Positions 53,860 through 63,172 of a stretch of DNA of 64,000 bases are shown here, piece after piece (within the stretch, counting starts at the first letter, position 1; each line of letters opens with the position of its first letter). Made by a program: the position numbers and the translations under genes. The notes beneath the pieces were generated by a model that saw only the letters and a program-made list of their open reading frames with translations, had not been told where the DNA came from and did no database searches. Source of the stretch: Eubacterium barkeri. Its GTDB lineage: Bacteria > Bacillota > Clostridia > Eubacteriales > Eubacteriaceae. The stretch lies in assembly GCF_900107125.1 (NCBI RefSeq), contig NZ_FNOU01000008.1, forward strand, positions 1-64,000, in the 5' to 3' direction.

Positions 53860-55119
53860 CTATTCCTGGGCTCCCCCGTTCTGGGTTTGCTCCACAATGC
53901 TTTTCATCATATCCATGGTCAGGGCACTGCTGACATAGCCGTAGATATTCCCCTGGGTATCAATCATATAGGTGGTGGGGTAAGCGCTGATGCCATAGGG
54001 GATGGCGGCGGCGGTCCCCCCTTCGTCCATGACCACGGGGAAGGTATAATCATTATCCGAGAGGAAAGATTTGATGTCCTCCGCGCTGCCCTCCTGGCCC
54101 ACATTGGGAGAGGCGACCCCCAGGACGATGAGGTCCCCCTGGTTTTTGCCATGGGCCTCATAGAGCTTTTGGATATCCGGCATTTCGCCCCGGCAGGGGG
54201 GACACCAGGTCGCCCAGAAATTCAGGAAAACCGTTTTGCCCTTATAATCCGAAAGACGGTGGGAGACGCCATTTTGATCGGTCAGGGTAAAATCCGGGGC
54301 GGGGGTTAAGGCCTTGGTGCTGGGACTGGGTGCAGGGGTGGTCTGTGGGGATGGGGTAGTGGCCCCTTGCTCCTGGGTGGTGGAGTTGGTGGTGCCCACA
54401 TTGGAGAGATAGCCGGTCAGCCCATTCATAAAGCCCGTTAGGGTCATCAGTCCCATGAGGATGAGGAGAATGGCGCCAGCCTTTACCGTATAGCGGACAA
54501 TGTTTTTATGCTTTTTAAAGAAAGCCAGGACCTGGGCGGTAAAAAGTCCCACGGCGAGGAAGGGCAAAATAAAGCCAAGGGTGTACACACCGATGAGGAG
54601 AAAGCCATCCGCCATTGTACCTGCAGACCCGGCCATCAGAAGGACGCTGCCTAGAATGGGCCCCACACAGGGGGTCCAGGCGAAGCTAAAGGCAAATCCC
54701 AGGATAAAGGCACCCAGAGGACCCATGGCCAGCTGATCCAGCTTAAAGGGCAGGCGCCACTCACGCTCACTGTTTTTACTGTGGAAAAGCCCGAATTGGT
54801 AGAGGCCGAAGAGAATCATTACGATTCCGCTGATGCGGACAAACCATAGGCGATTATTGTTAAAGAACTGCCCCAAGGCGGTAAATCCAAAGCCCAGGAT
54901 AAAGAAGGTCGCACTGATACCCAGCACAAAAAACAGGGTATTGACAAAGACCTTTTTCCGGGGATACTGGGGGTTGCCATTAGCATCCATCGTCGAGGCA
55001 CCGCCAGCAAAATAGCCGATGTATAATGGAATCAGGGGGAGAACGCAGGGAGAGAAAAAGCTAAGGAGCCCCTGGGCAAAGACGGTGAGCACCGGGACAC
55101 TTAAATCGAGAGAAAACAT
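53860..55119 (-). CDS. CcdA/DsbD-TlpA fusion: membrane thiol transporter plus thioredoxin domain
   Basis: A 419-residue fusion. The N-terminal 230 residues form a CcdA-type six-helix electron carrier (GLLSFFSPCVLPLIPLYIGY and AWTPCVGPILGSVLLMAG with the paired Cys). A Thr/Ser/Pro linker (about 248-270) leads to an extracytoplasmic TlpA/ResA thioredoxin domain with WCPPC (FLNFWATWCPPCRGEMPDIQ). It carries reducing power to exported thiol proteins. TAGGAGGT precedes the ATG, with a promoter at 55169-55197. Confidence 0.93.
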   Translation of the reverse strand: MFSLDLSVPVLTVFAQGLLSFFSPCVLPLIPLYIGYFAGGASTMDANGNPQYPRKKVFVNTLFFVLGISATFFILGFGFTALGQFFNNNRLWFVRISGIVMILFGLYQFGLFHSKNSEREWRLPFKLDQLAMGPLGAFILGFAFSFAWTPCVGPILGSVLLMAGSAGTMADGFLLIGVYTLGFILPFLAVGLFTAQVLAFFKKHKNIVRYTVKAGAILLILMGLMTLTGFMNGLTGYLSNVGTTNSTTQEQGATTPSPQTTPAPSPSTKALTPAPDFTLTDQNGVSHRLSDYKGKTVFLNFWATWCPPCRGEMPDIQKLYEAHGKNQGDLIVLGVASPNVGQEGSAEDIKSFLSDNDYTFPVVMDEGGTAAAIPYGISAYPTTYMIDTQGNIYGYVSSALTMDMMKSIVEQTQNGGAQE

Positions 55120-55168
55120 AGTCGTCAGACCTCCTAAATGTATTTTATAAAATTACAGTTATAGGTAA

Positions 55169-55197
55169 TTTATAACACGCTCAGTTACAGTTGTCAA
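55169..55197 (-). promoter_or_regulatory. Promoter of the ccdA-tlpA gene
   Basis: On the minus strand TTGACA (55197-55192) and TATAAA (55174-55169) are 17 bases apart. The -10 overlaps an AT-rich partial dyad (TTATAGGTAATTTATAA), which may bind a regulator. Confidence 0.75.
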
Positions 55198-55231
55198 GAA
55201 AAAGGCAGGGGACTAAAGGAATCCCCAGAAT

Positions 55232-55261
55232 TTGACAAAGGCTGCTTGCCCATCCTATAAT
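55232..55261 (+). promoter_or_regulatory. Promoter of the Suv3-like helicase gene
   Basis: TTGACA (55232-55237) and TATAAT (55256-55261) are both consensus, with an 18-base spacer. Confidence 0.8.
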
Positions 55262-55293
55262 GAAGGTATTACATCACATTTGAAGGAGTTTCC

Positions 55294-57372
55294 ATGGCAC
55301 GATCTAAGCAGCAAGCCAGTCGGCGCGCCCGCCTGCGCAAGACTTTTCTGAGTGAGGAAAACCAGGCCGCACTCAAGGCGCTCAATGAAGCCCGATACCC
55401 CACCCGGGAAGAAGCGGCTCATACCGCCATTACCTTTTACAGCAACCGCTTCAAGCATGAGCGGCTGTATCAGTTTAGTGGCAACCGGCGGGGAGGGAAG
55501 AAGGAAATCACCAGTACCTTTGAGTACGATTTATCGGAATTTGTGGAAAAACATCCGGAAATGGGGGCCATGCGCTATTTTAGGCGGCCCCCGGACAATG
55601 AGGGCGAGAAGCTCCTCAGGGGTATTTTTTATAATGATAACCCGAAGCTTCGGGGGATTGAATCCGTTGTAAAAGAAAGTGGCCGGGTAGAAACCGTGGA
55701 CAGGATGATTGCCAGACGGCTCAACCGTATTTGGCAAAGCGTTCTGGCCCAGGAGGTCGCAGATTATTTTACCAAGGATGTCATCTTCGACTGTGTGGAG
55801 GATAACGGCTATTATCCCTTCACCACGAAGCGCAAGGAGGCCCGGGAGGCCATGCTCAAGGAAATTCCCGGGAGTATGCCGGAGCTGTTTCCAGCAGCCA
55901 GAAAGCTGACCCGGCACTTTATCCTCCATGTGGGGCCCACTAACTCCGGAAAGACCCACGATGCCGTGGAGGACTGCGCCGCCGCCAAGCGGGGAATCTA
56001 CTTAGCGCCACTGCGGCTTTTAGCCATGGAAATTGCGGAACGTCTCAATAAGGAGGGCGTTCCCTGCAGCATGATTACCGGGGAGGAGGAACAGATCCTG
56101 CCCGGAGCTCAGCACGTGGCGGCCACGGTGGAAATGATGGATTTTTCCTGGTATGATGTGGCCGTCATTGACGAATGCCAGATGGTGGGAGAGCGGGAAC
56201 GGGGCTGGGCCTGGACCCAGGCGATCTTAGGGGTAACGGCGGGGACCGTCCACGCCTGTATGGCCCCGGAGGCGGAGGCCCTGATCATTGCGCTTATTGA
56301 AGAGTGTGGGGATACCTGGGAAGTGGTTCGCCACCGCCGGGCGACGCCCCTGCGCATGGACGATGAAGAATTCATGTTCCCTGAGGATGTTCGGGATGGG
56401 GATGCCTTGGTGGTGTTTTCCCGGCGCAGCGTTCTCCAGGCGGCCTCCCTCTTAGAGGATGCCGGCCGGCAGGTCAGCGTGATTTACGGTGCCCTGCCCT
56501 ATCAGGCCCGCCGGGCGGAAACCGAGAAATTTGCCCGGGGTGAAACCAAGGTGGTCGTGGCTACCGATGCCATTGGTATGGGGATGAACCTTCCTGTGAA
56601 GCGCATTATCTTTTTGGAAACCCAGAAATTTGACGGTCAGAAAAAGCGGGATTTGGAGCCGGCAGAGATTAAGCAGGTGGCAGGCCGTGCCGGAAGGCGG
56701 GGCTACGAGGAGCTGGGTTTGGTGAATGCCTGCTTTGATAAAAGCAGCGTTAAATGGAAGTTAAAGGCTAAAAATCCTCCCATCGAGGCAGCCCGGACCA
56801 CCATGCCAGGGTTCTTAGTTAATATGGACCGTTCCCTTTCCCAAACCATGCGGGACTGGCAGAGTCTGACGGATCATGCTCCCTATAAAAAGGCCAGCAT
56901 GACCCGGGCCATTGATTTATGTGAGTGGATGGAAACCCATTGCCCCCTGCCCAAGGACGAAATGTACCGGGGAATTACCATCCCCTTTGATGAAACCAAT
57001 TACGATATCCTCTCCCGATGGAAGGAAGCCATGCACAATCGCTTAAAAGGCAGGCCAATTCTGGATGGGCTAACCATTGTCATCGCCCAGGATGGGGATT
57101 CCCTGGAAACCCTGGAGGGTAAGTACAAGATTCTGGATTTACTCTATTCCATCCTGCGGAGCTTCAGCTCCGATGAGGAAGAGGCAGAAGCCCAGAAGGC
57201 TTATATTCTAGAGTGTAAGTTGGAACTCTCCGGGGCCATCATTGCGAAGCTTAAGCAGAATAAGAACACCTATAAAAAATGTAAAATCTGCGGGGATCGG
57301 CTGCCCTGGAATTATCCCTATGGCATTTGCAGTGCCTGCCATGCCCTGGAGATGGTAAGGTCGGATTACTAA
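55294..57372 (+). CDS. Suv3-like DExH RNA helicase with zinc ribbon
   Basis: A 692-residue superfamily 2 helicase resembling mitochondrial Suv3. An N-terminal helical domain (1-205) precedes motif I HVGPTNSGKTHDA (Walker A 214-221), motif II VIDECQM, motif VI QVAGRAGRRGYE, and Suv3-type GMGMNLPVKRIIFLE. The C-terminus has a zinc ribbon CKICGDRLPWNYPYGICSAC. In mitochondria Suv3 unwinds RNA for the degradosome; the bacterial role is less clear. GGAG lies before the ATG. Monocistronic, convergent with the HdeD-like gene. Confidence 0.92.
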   Translation: MARSKQQASRRARLRKTFLSEENQAALKALNEARYPTREEAAHTAITFYSNRFKHERLYQFSGNRRGGKKEITSTFEYDLSEFVEKHPEMGAMRYFRRPPDNEGEKLLRGIFYNDNPKLRGIESVVKESGRVETVDRMIARRLNRIWQSVLAQEVADYFTKDVIFDCVEDNGYYPFTTKRKEAREAMLKEIPGSMPELFPAARKLTRHFILHVGPTNSGKTHDAVEDCAAAKRGIYLAPLRLLAMEIAERLNKEGVPCSMITGEEEQILPGAQHVAATVEMMDFSWYDVAVIDECQMVGERERGWAWTQAILGVTAGTVHACMAPEAEALIIALIEECGDTWEVVRHRRATPLRMDDEEFMFPEDVRDGDALVVFSRRSVLQAASLLEDAGRQVSVIYGALPYQARRAETEKFARGETKVVVATDAIGMGMNLPVKRIIFLETQKFDGQKKRDLEPAEIKQVAGRAGRRGYEELGLVNACFDKSSVKWKLKAKNPPIEAARTTMPGFLVNMDRSLSQTMRDWQSLTDHAPYKKASMTRAIDLCEWMETHCPLPKDEMYRGITIPFDETNYDILSRWKEAMHNRLKGRPILDGLTIVIAQDGDSLETLEGKYKILDLLYSILRSFSSDEEEAEAQKAYILECKLELSGAIIAKLKQNKNTYKKCKICGDRLPWNYPYGICSACHALEMVRSDY

Positions 57373-57411
57373 GCGCCACCAAAAGTGCATTGCTTATTAT
57401 TTTCCGGTAGA

Positions 57412-57936
57412 TCAATCTGATTGTTTAGCACTTTTTTCTGCCCTGGCCAAAAAGCTGATAACTCCTTCAAAGATCATATCAATCCCCAGAAGGAGGACAT
57501 GATGTTCCACACTGTTAAAGGGATTAAAGATCACGGCCATGGAAAGGGAAAATTCTACCAGGCCCTTGAAAAGATCCCAAAAGAACTTTTCCTTCCGGGC
57601 CATTTTAAACAGGGCTGTATTGAGGCAGCCCGTTGCCTGGGTTAGGCCCGTCAGCCCCCAGAAAATGGCGATAATAAAAAGGGCATCCTCCTGGGCGAAG
57701 AAGATACCAATGCCCACGGCAATGGCAGAAAAGGATTTGACCAGGTCAGTTTGTTCTAAAATCCTGTAATCCCGATTAATGATTCCTTTGTAAAATTGTA
57801 GTCCACCCTTGATGACCAGGATACCACCGCAAAAGGTGGGAAGGAGATGGGTCACATTCCTGGCGAAAATTAGACAGAGAATTCCGTTGAGTAAAATGAG
57901 GAGTGCATCGGTTCTTTTATAAGTTTCTTGTTTCAT
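57412..57936 (-). CDS. DUF308/HdeD-like membrane protein
   Basis: A 174-residue membrane protein with six hydrophobic segments in pairs (ALLILLNGILCLIFARNV, ISAV-type repeats, VLLLGIDMIFEGVISFLARA). This fits the DUF308 (HdeD) family of acid- and stress-linked proteins with unclear function. I start at the ATG at 57936 with AAGGAC eight bases upstream; the frame extends upstream but lacks a ribosome site. Confidence 0.8.
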   Translation of the reverse strand: MKQETYKRTDALLILLNGILCLIFARNVTHLLPTFCGGILVIKGGLQFYKGIINRDYRILEQTDLVKSFSAIAVGIGIFFAQEDALFIIAIFWGLTGLTQATGCLNTALFKMARKEKFFWDLFKGLVEFSLSMAVIFNPFNSVEHHVLLLGIDMIFEGVISFLARAEKSAKQSD

Positions 57937-58038
57937 CAGAGTCCTTCTTTCATTGAAATAGAGAATATTAATTTTATTATAGCATGTGTACATTCCTGTG
58001 ACATTTCTGATTTAGTTTAAAATAATTATAAAAAACAA

Positions 58039-58067
58039 TTGACAGGCTGAACTAACATTGCTATAAT
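58039..58067 (+). promoter_or_regulatory. Consensus promoter of the ahpC operon with flanking dyads
   Basis: TTGACA (58039-58044), 17 bases, TATAAT (58062-58067): a full consensus match. CTAAC (58052-58056) and GTTAG (58076-58080) flank the -10, and GTTAG pairs again with CTAAC at 58087-58091. These repeats may be an operator for a redox regulator (inference). Confidence 0.82.
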
Positions 58068-58146
58068 TTAGTCAAGTTAGTAAGAGCTAACACAATTGTT
58101 TATCCCGTATCTCATAGAATTTTTTTAGACATAGGAGGAAATTAAC

Positions 58147-58710
58147 ATGTCATTAATTAAAAAGCAAGTCAGCGATTTTGCAGTACAGGCCTACGTTGGT
58201 GGTGAATTTAAGGAAGTTAAAAAAGAAGATATCCTCGGACGTTGGTCCATCTTTTTCTTCTATCCTGCAGATTTTACCTTTGTGTGTCCCACAGAGTTGG
58301 AAGATTTAGCCAATAAATATGATGAATTCCAGAAAATTGGCTGCGATATCTACTCCGTTTCCTGTGATTCCCACTTTGTCCATAAAGCATGGCATGATGC
58401 CTCTGACACCATCAAGAAGATTCAGTACACTATGCTGGCAGACCCCACTGGTGTCCTCGCCCGGGATTTCGATGTGATGATTGAAGCCGATGGGATGGCA
58501 GAACGTGGGACCTTCATTGTTAATCCTGAAGGGGAAATCGTTGCTTACGAAGTTATCGCCGGGAACGTTGGCCGAAATGCAGATGAGCTGCTTCGTCGGG
58601 TTCAGGCATCCCAATTTGTGGCTGAACACGGTGATGAAGTTTGCCCCGCCAAATGGCAGCCTGGTGCCGAAACCTTAAAGCCTAGCTTAGATTTAGTGGG
58701 CCTTATCTAG
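58147..58710 (+). CDS. ahpC: Alkyl hydroperoxide reductase AhpC (typical 2-Cys peroxiredoxin)
   Basis: Reduces hydrogen peroxide and organic peroxides. The 187-residue protein has peroxidatic Cys47 in FTFVCPTEL and resolving Cys166 in EVCPAKW. Length and C-terminus fit AhpC1. AGGAGGA precedes the ATG. The partner reductase gene starts four bases after its stop, so the pair is translated together. Expected to protect this anaerobe from oxidative stress. Confidence 0.97.
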   Translation: MSLIKKQVSDFAVQAYVGGEFKEVKKEDILGRWSIFFFYPADFTFVCPTELEDLANKYDEFQKIGCDIYSVSCDSHFVHKAWHDASDTIKKIQYTMLADPTGVLARDFDVMIEADGMAERGTFIVNPEGEIVAYEVIAGNVGRNADELLRRVQASQFVAEHGDEVCPAKWQPGAETLKPSLDLVGLI

Positions 58711-58714
58711 TCCC

Positions 58715-60325
58715 ATGTCGAACCAGTATGATGTCATTATCGTCGGCGGAGGCCCTGCGGGGCTCTCCGCCGCGATTTATATGGCCCGGGCACAATACAA
58801 GACCCTGGTGGTGGAAAAGGAACACTTTGGCGGACAGATTACCATCACCTCGGAAGTGGTGAATTACCCGGGAGTACGAAAGACCAGCGGTACGGAGCTT
58901 ACTGAGGATATGCGCAAGCAGGCAGAATCCTTCGGGGCAGAATTTTTACTGGCAGAGGTTTCAGAGCTGACACTGGAAGCAGATATTAAAAAGGTTAAAA
59001 CGGATAAGGGTACCTATGAAGCCTTTGGGGTGATCTTGGCCACTGGCGCCTCTCCCCGAATGATTGGCTTCCAGGGAGAAGCGGATTTCCGGGGCCGGGG
59101 TGTGGCCTACTGTGCCACCTGTGACGGCGAATTCTTCACCGGGAAGGATGTCTTTGTGGTGGGTGCTGGCTTTGCTGCTGCTGAGGAAGCGGTATTTTTG
59201 ACGAAGTATGCCCGTCAGGTCACCATCCTGGCCAGAGAACCAGACTTTACCTGTGCCGCCGCTGTGGCCGATGAAGCCAAAAATCATGAGAAGATTACCA
59301 TCCATTACAATACCCAGGTGGTCGAGGTGGATGGGGATACCAAGCTGCGTCATATTATTTATAAAAATGATGTTACCGGGGAAATCACCCGTTACGACGC
59401 TCCGGCTGGGGACACCTTTGGTGTTTTCGTCTTTGCAGGATATGCACCAGCCAATAGCTTGTTTAAAGGCCAGGTTGAGCTGGATGCCCAAGGCTATCTG
59501 GTGACGGATTTAAACCAAAAGACCTCGATTGATGGCGTCTATGGTGCCGGGGATATCTGTATTAAAAATCTGCGTCAGGTGGTTACTGCCGTGTCCGATG
59601 GGGCAAAGGCAGCCACCTCCCTGGAACACCATGTCTCCACTCTCCATGAAAAGCTGGGTATTCCGGCCTTTGAGGTGAAGGGGATGAAGCAGCCTGAGGA
59701 AGCCTCCCCGGCGGATGCTGGTGCAGATGGCGGCTTTATTACCGCAGAAATCCGTGCTCAGCTGGCGGGTGTCTTTGCCCGCTTTGAACGCCCCGTGGTT
59801 TTAAAGGCACACGTTGACGGAACCGCCATCTCCGAGGAAGTCTCCGGCTTCGTCCAGGAGGTAGCGGCACTATCCGACCTGCTGAGTGCTGAAATCATCC
59901 AGGGTGGGGAAGAGTGCCCTGCCATTGAAATCTGTGATGGTGCCGGAGTCCCCTTAGGCTTTGCCTTCCATGGCGTCCCTGGAGGCCATGAGTTCAACTC
60001 CTTCGTGGTGACCTTGTACAACGCCGCTGGCCCAGGACAGCCCCTGGGAGAGGAACAATTCGCCGCCATCAAGGCGATTTCCGGATCCCATCACCTTCAG
60101 ATTGCCATCTCCCTCTCCTGCACCCAGTGCCCGGATTTGGTCATGGCCGCCGCCCGAATGGGCTTAGAAAACCCCGACATCACCGTGGATGTTTACGACC
60201 TCAACCACTTTGAAGACCTAAAGAACAAGTATGACATCATGAGCGTCCCCTGTATGGTGGTGGATGGCCAGGACGTCCAGTTTGGCAAGAAGAATCTGGA
60301 TCAGTTGATTGGATTGCTTTCCTAG
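58715..60325 (+). CDS. Thioredoxin reductase-AhpF N-domain fusion, AhpC reductase
   Basis: A 536-residue flavoprotein. Residues 1-310 form a thioredoxin-reductase-like part: FAD motif IIVGGGPAGLSAA, redox C133-ATC-136, and second dinucleotide fold VVGAGFAAAEEA. After a linker (about 320-350), two thioredoxin-like folds follow, the last with SCTQCPDL, which corresponds to the AhpF N-terminal domain. In AhpF this domain stands first; here the order is reversed. The NADPH motif HRRxxxR is not seen (LAREPDFTCA instead), so NADH or another donor is likely. Reduces AhpC. Confidence 0.9.
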   Translation: MSNQYDVIIVGGGPAGLSAAIYMARAQYKTLVVEKEHFGGQITITSEVVNYPGVRKTSGTELTEDMRKQAESFGAEFLLAEVSELTLEADIKKVKTDKGTYEAFGVILATGASPRMIGFQGEADFRGRGVAYCATCDGEFFTGKDVFVVGAGFAAAEEAVFLTKYARQVTILAREPDFTCAAAVADEAKNHEKITIHYNTQVVEVDGDTKLRHIIYKNDVTGEITRYDAPAGDTFGVFVFAGYAPANSLFKGQVELDAQGYLVTDLNQKTSIDGVYGAGDICIKNLRQVVTAVSDGAKAATSLEHHVSTLHEKLGIPAFEVKGMKQPEEASPADAGADGGFITAEIRAQLAGVFARFERPVVLKAHVDGTAISEEVSGFVQEVAALSDLLSAEIIQGGEECPAIEICDGAGVPLGFAFHGVPGGHEFNSFVVTLYNAAGPGQPLGEEQFAAIKAISGSHHLQIAISLSCTQCPDLVMAAARMGLENPDITVDVYDLNHFEDLKNKYDIMSVPCMVVDGQDVQFGKKNLDQLIGLLS

Positions 60326-60341
60326 GTTCAGACCGCTTTTA

Positions 60342-60379
60342 AAATACCCATTCCTGTTTATTAGGGAATGGGTATTTTT
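60342..60379. terminator. Bidirectional terminator between ahp and xdh operons
   Basis: AAATACCCATTCC (60342-60354) pairs perfectly with GGAATGGGTATTT (60365-60377), with T-runs on both strands. It ends the ahpC transcript and the converging hydroxylase operon. Confidence 0.88.
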
Positions 60380-60398
60380 ATCCGCTTAGAAATTTAGC

Positions 60399-62684
60399 CT
60401 ATTGCTGGGCTTTTTCTTTTAATGCCGCCAACACACGACCAGGTGTTAAGGGGAATTCGTGGAAGCGGATCCCGATGGCATCCTCCACCGCATTGCCAAT
60501 GGCCGCCAGGGTCGGGTTCACCCCACATTCACCGATACCGATAATACCATAAACCCCAGAGGGATCTGGATTTTCCACTAGTATGGATTCGATCTCAGGG
60601 CGATCATCCCCGGTGGGAAGCATGTAGCTGTGGAAGCTTTTATTATAAAAGCCCTTATTTTCCACGTAGGTCATTTCTTCCCGCAGGGCATAACCAACAC
60701 CCTGGAGAACGCCGCCTTCGATTTGTCCCTTACACAGCTTGGGGCTGACGGCTTTTCCCACATCGTGGGCAGCTGCAATCTTCAGGACTTTAATCATACC
60801 GGTTTCTGTATCCACCTCAACCTCTGCCGCCTGGGCATAGAAGGGGAGGCAATTAGGGGGGGCCTGGCTGGCCGAAGCCACAAATTGATGTCCATCTAAA
60901 TGTGCCTTCATGGCGGCTTCCGCCAGGGTGGTGACGGGCTTGCCTTTGCTGGTGATGATGCCTTCTTCCATGTCGAGGGCATCGCTGGCCACATCGAATT
61001 TTTGACTGACATATTCAAAAATATCGATGCGTAGTTTTTGGGCGGCTGTCGTCAGGACGTGGCTGACCGTGTACAGGGTCCTTGTGGCGTGGCTTCCAAT
61101 ATCGAAGGGGGCGGCATCGGTATCCCCGAATTTCATCACTGAATCTTTAAAGGGGGCACCAATAAGGTCACAGGCCACCTGGAGGCACGCGGTGGTGGAA
61201 CCCGGCCCGATTTCAGGGATCGAACTATTGACAAATAGTGTGCCGTCCCCTTCAATCCGTACCATGACCGTATTATAATCCACGCAGAAGGGGGCGGCAT
61301 TACTCACGTGGGTGCCGCCGGAAATCCCGACGCCCCGTCGGGTGCGGCCAGTTTGGGCATCAGCCCGGCCCCGCTTTTCGGCCCAGTCAATGGCTGTAGC
61401 CGCCTTGTCGAGACATTCATTCATCCCACAGCTTCCTGGTGGGAAGGGGAACCAATTCTTAGAATCCTCACGGGTAGCGTTTTTCTTCCGCAGCTCGATG
61501 GCATCCATCTTAAGCTCTTTGGCTAAAAGGTCCATGGCGCTTTCTACCACGGTATTCCCTTGGGGGCTTCCGAAGCCACGCATGGCACCAGAATTGACCT
61601 GATTGGTATACACCGGCCAGCCCGTATAATGGAAGTTGGGAATGCTGTAGGCACCGGCGGTACCGCAGGCCCCACATACCCCGACGAGGTCGGTGCCGAA
61701 GGTGGCATAGGCACCGGTATTAAGCCAGGCTTCTGTATTGATGGCAATGAGGGTTCCATCTTTCGTCGCCCCCAGACGACACTTCAAATAGCCGCCGTGG
61801 CGGGTATCCGTACAAGTAAAGTCTTCTTCCCGGCTGTAGATTAGCTTAACGGGGCGGTGGCACTGCATGGCCAGGGCGGCGGCTAAAATTTCAGCCTTAC
61901 CGGATAAGCCGATTCGTACCCCGAAGCCACCGCCCACATAGGGCGGATTTTTAACCGTGACCTTGCTGGTTGGTAAATCCAGGGCTTCGGCTAAGATCAT
62001 CTTAGTGACATAGGGGGCCTGGGTGGTGGATGTGATTTCCAGGCGGCCATCGTGGGAAAATTCTGCAATGGCGCCGCAGGGCTCCATTTGGGCCTGTTTG
62101 ACACGGGGGAGGGTAACATCGTAATCCACCACTACATCACAGGTTTCAAAGGCCTTTTTAGGATCTCCTCCAAAATCCAGCTCAATGGGGCCGCCGCAGA
62201 TATTATTAAACTGGGGATTGGCGAATTCTGGCTGTACCTTTGGGGCATCGGGCTTGACGGCCTCCAGAGGATCGTAAACAGCCGGCAGTTCTTCCCATTC
62301 GATGTTAATCAGCTTAAGGGCCTGGGCGGCAATGGCTTCGGTATCCGCTGCCACGGCGGCTACCTCATCCCCAATATACCGAGGTTCATCCGTAAAGATC
62401 TTCTGGTCCAGCACGGGAACGTGGGGAAGGGGGGTGATGAACATGGGTGCGGCACCGTTCCAATATTTTGGAGTGGTGTTTTTAAAGGTACAGACGGCAC
62501 GGACCCCGGGCAGGGCTTCGGCCTGGGAGGTATCGATGGTGCGTACCTTGGCATGGGCATAGGGACTGCGAAGTATCTTTGCATAGGTCATCCGTGGCAG
62601 GATGACATCACTGGTAAACCTTCCCTGTCCGGTTACTTTATCAATTCCATCATTACGTGGAATATCTTGTCCAATGTATTTCAT
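60399..62684 (-). CDS. Molybdenum-binding subunit of a xanthine dehydrogenase-type hydroxylase
   Basis: Catalytic subunit of 761 residues of the xanthine oxidase family. N-terminal a/b hammerhead (IGQDIPRNDGIDKVTGQGRF, YAKILRSPYAHAKV), then Moco-binding parts (PPYVGGGFGVRIGLSGKAEI, GAMRGFGSPQGNTVVESAMD with the catalytic-region Arg, EIGPGSTTACLQ) and the terminal GVGECGVNPTLAAIGNAVED-like part, with the active-site Glu in GECG. Substrate could be a purine, nicotinate or another heterocycle or aldehyde; it cannot be read here. Last gene of the operon, 7 bases after the iron-sulfur gene. Confidence 0.93.
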   Translation of the reverse strand: MKYIGQDIPRNDGIDKVTGQGRFTSDVILPRMTYAKILRSPYAHAKVRTIDTSQAEALPGVRAVCTFKNTTPKYWNGAAPMFITPLPHVPVLDQKIFTDEPRYIGDEVAAVAADTEAIAAQALKLINIEWEELPAVYDPLEAVKPDAPKVQPEFANPQFNNICGGPIELDFGGDPKKAFETCDVVVDYDVTLPRVKQAQMEPCGAIAEFSHDGRLEITSTTQAPYVTKMILAEALDLPTSKVTVKNPPYVGGGFGVRIGLSGKAEILAAALAMQCHRPVKLIYSREEDFTCTDTRHGGYLKCRLGATKDGTLIAINTEAWLNTGAYATFGTDLVGVCGACGTAGAYSIPNFHYTGWPVYTNQVNSGAMRGFGSPQGNTVVESAMDLLAKELKMDAIELRKKNATREDSKNWFPFPPGSCGMNECLDKAATAIDWAEKRGRADAQTGRTRRGVGISGGTHVSNAAPFCVDYNTVMVRIEGDGTLFVNSSIPEIGPGSTTACLQVACDLIGAPFKDSVMKFGDTDAAPFDIGSHATRTLYTVSHVLTTAAQKLRIDIFEYVSQKFDVASDALDMEEGIITSKGKPVTTLAEAAMKAHLDGHQFVASASQAPPNCLPFYAQAAEVEVDTETGMIKVLKIAAAHDVGKAVSPKLCKGQIEGGVLQGVGYALREEMTYVENKGFYNKSFHSYMLPTGDDRPEIESILVENPDPSGVYGIIGIGECGVNPTLAAIGNAVEDAIGIRFHEFPLTPGRVLAALKEKAQQ

Positions 62685-62691
62685 AGCGGCC

Positions 62692-63165
62692 TTACTCCTC
62701 TCCCTTTAAACGAACCGCCGCCTTTTCAATGGCGCGTTCGATATTGACATAGCCGGTGCATCGGCAAATATTGCCCCCCAATGCCTCTTTGATTTCTGAG
62801 GAATCAGGTTCGGGGGTTTTATCCAGCAGGGCCTTTGCCGACATAATCATCCCAGGGGTACAGAAACCGCATTGTACGGCCCCCTCAAGGATGAATTCTT
62901 CTTGGAGGGGATGCATTTTGCCGCTTTGGTTTAAGCCTTCAATGGTCTCGATGACAGCGCCTTCAGCCCGCAGAACGGGAATAATGCAAGAGGTCACTGC
63001 CTTACCGTCCATAATGATGGTGCAGGCACCACATTCGCCTTGACCACAGCCGATTTTGGTTCCGGTCAGGTAAAGATTGTTTCGCAGGAATTCCGCCAAA
63101 GAAAGGCTGGGATCAACCTCTGCCACAATCCGTTCTCCGTTTATTATTGTATGTAATTCTGCCAT
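62692..63165 (-). CDS. Iron-sulfur subunit (2x[2Fe-2S]) of the molybdenum hydroxylase
   Basis: A 157-residue electron-transfer subunit. The plant-type cluster motif GCGQGECGACTI and the second cluster motifs CGFCTPGMI and CRCTGYVNI are complete. It passes electrons from the Mo centre to FAD. Seven bases separate it from the FAD-subunit gene upstream. AGGTAGGG lies before the ATG. Confidence 0.96.
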   Translation of the reverse strand: MAELHTIINGERIVAEVDPSLSLAEFLRNNLYLTGTKIGCGQGECGACTIIMDGKAVTSCIIPVLRAEGAVIETIEGLNQSGKMHPLQEEFILEGAVQCGFCTPGMIMSAKALLDKTPEPDSSEIKEALGGNICRCTGYVNIERAIEKAAVRLKGEE

Positions 63166-63172
63166 TGTAACC

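Noticed and set aside
58016..58034. PerR box upstream of ahpC
   Set aside because: TAAAATAATTATAAAAAAC matches only half of the TTATAATNATTATAA consensus and lies before the -35; too weak.
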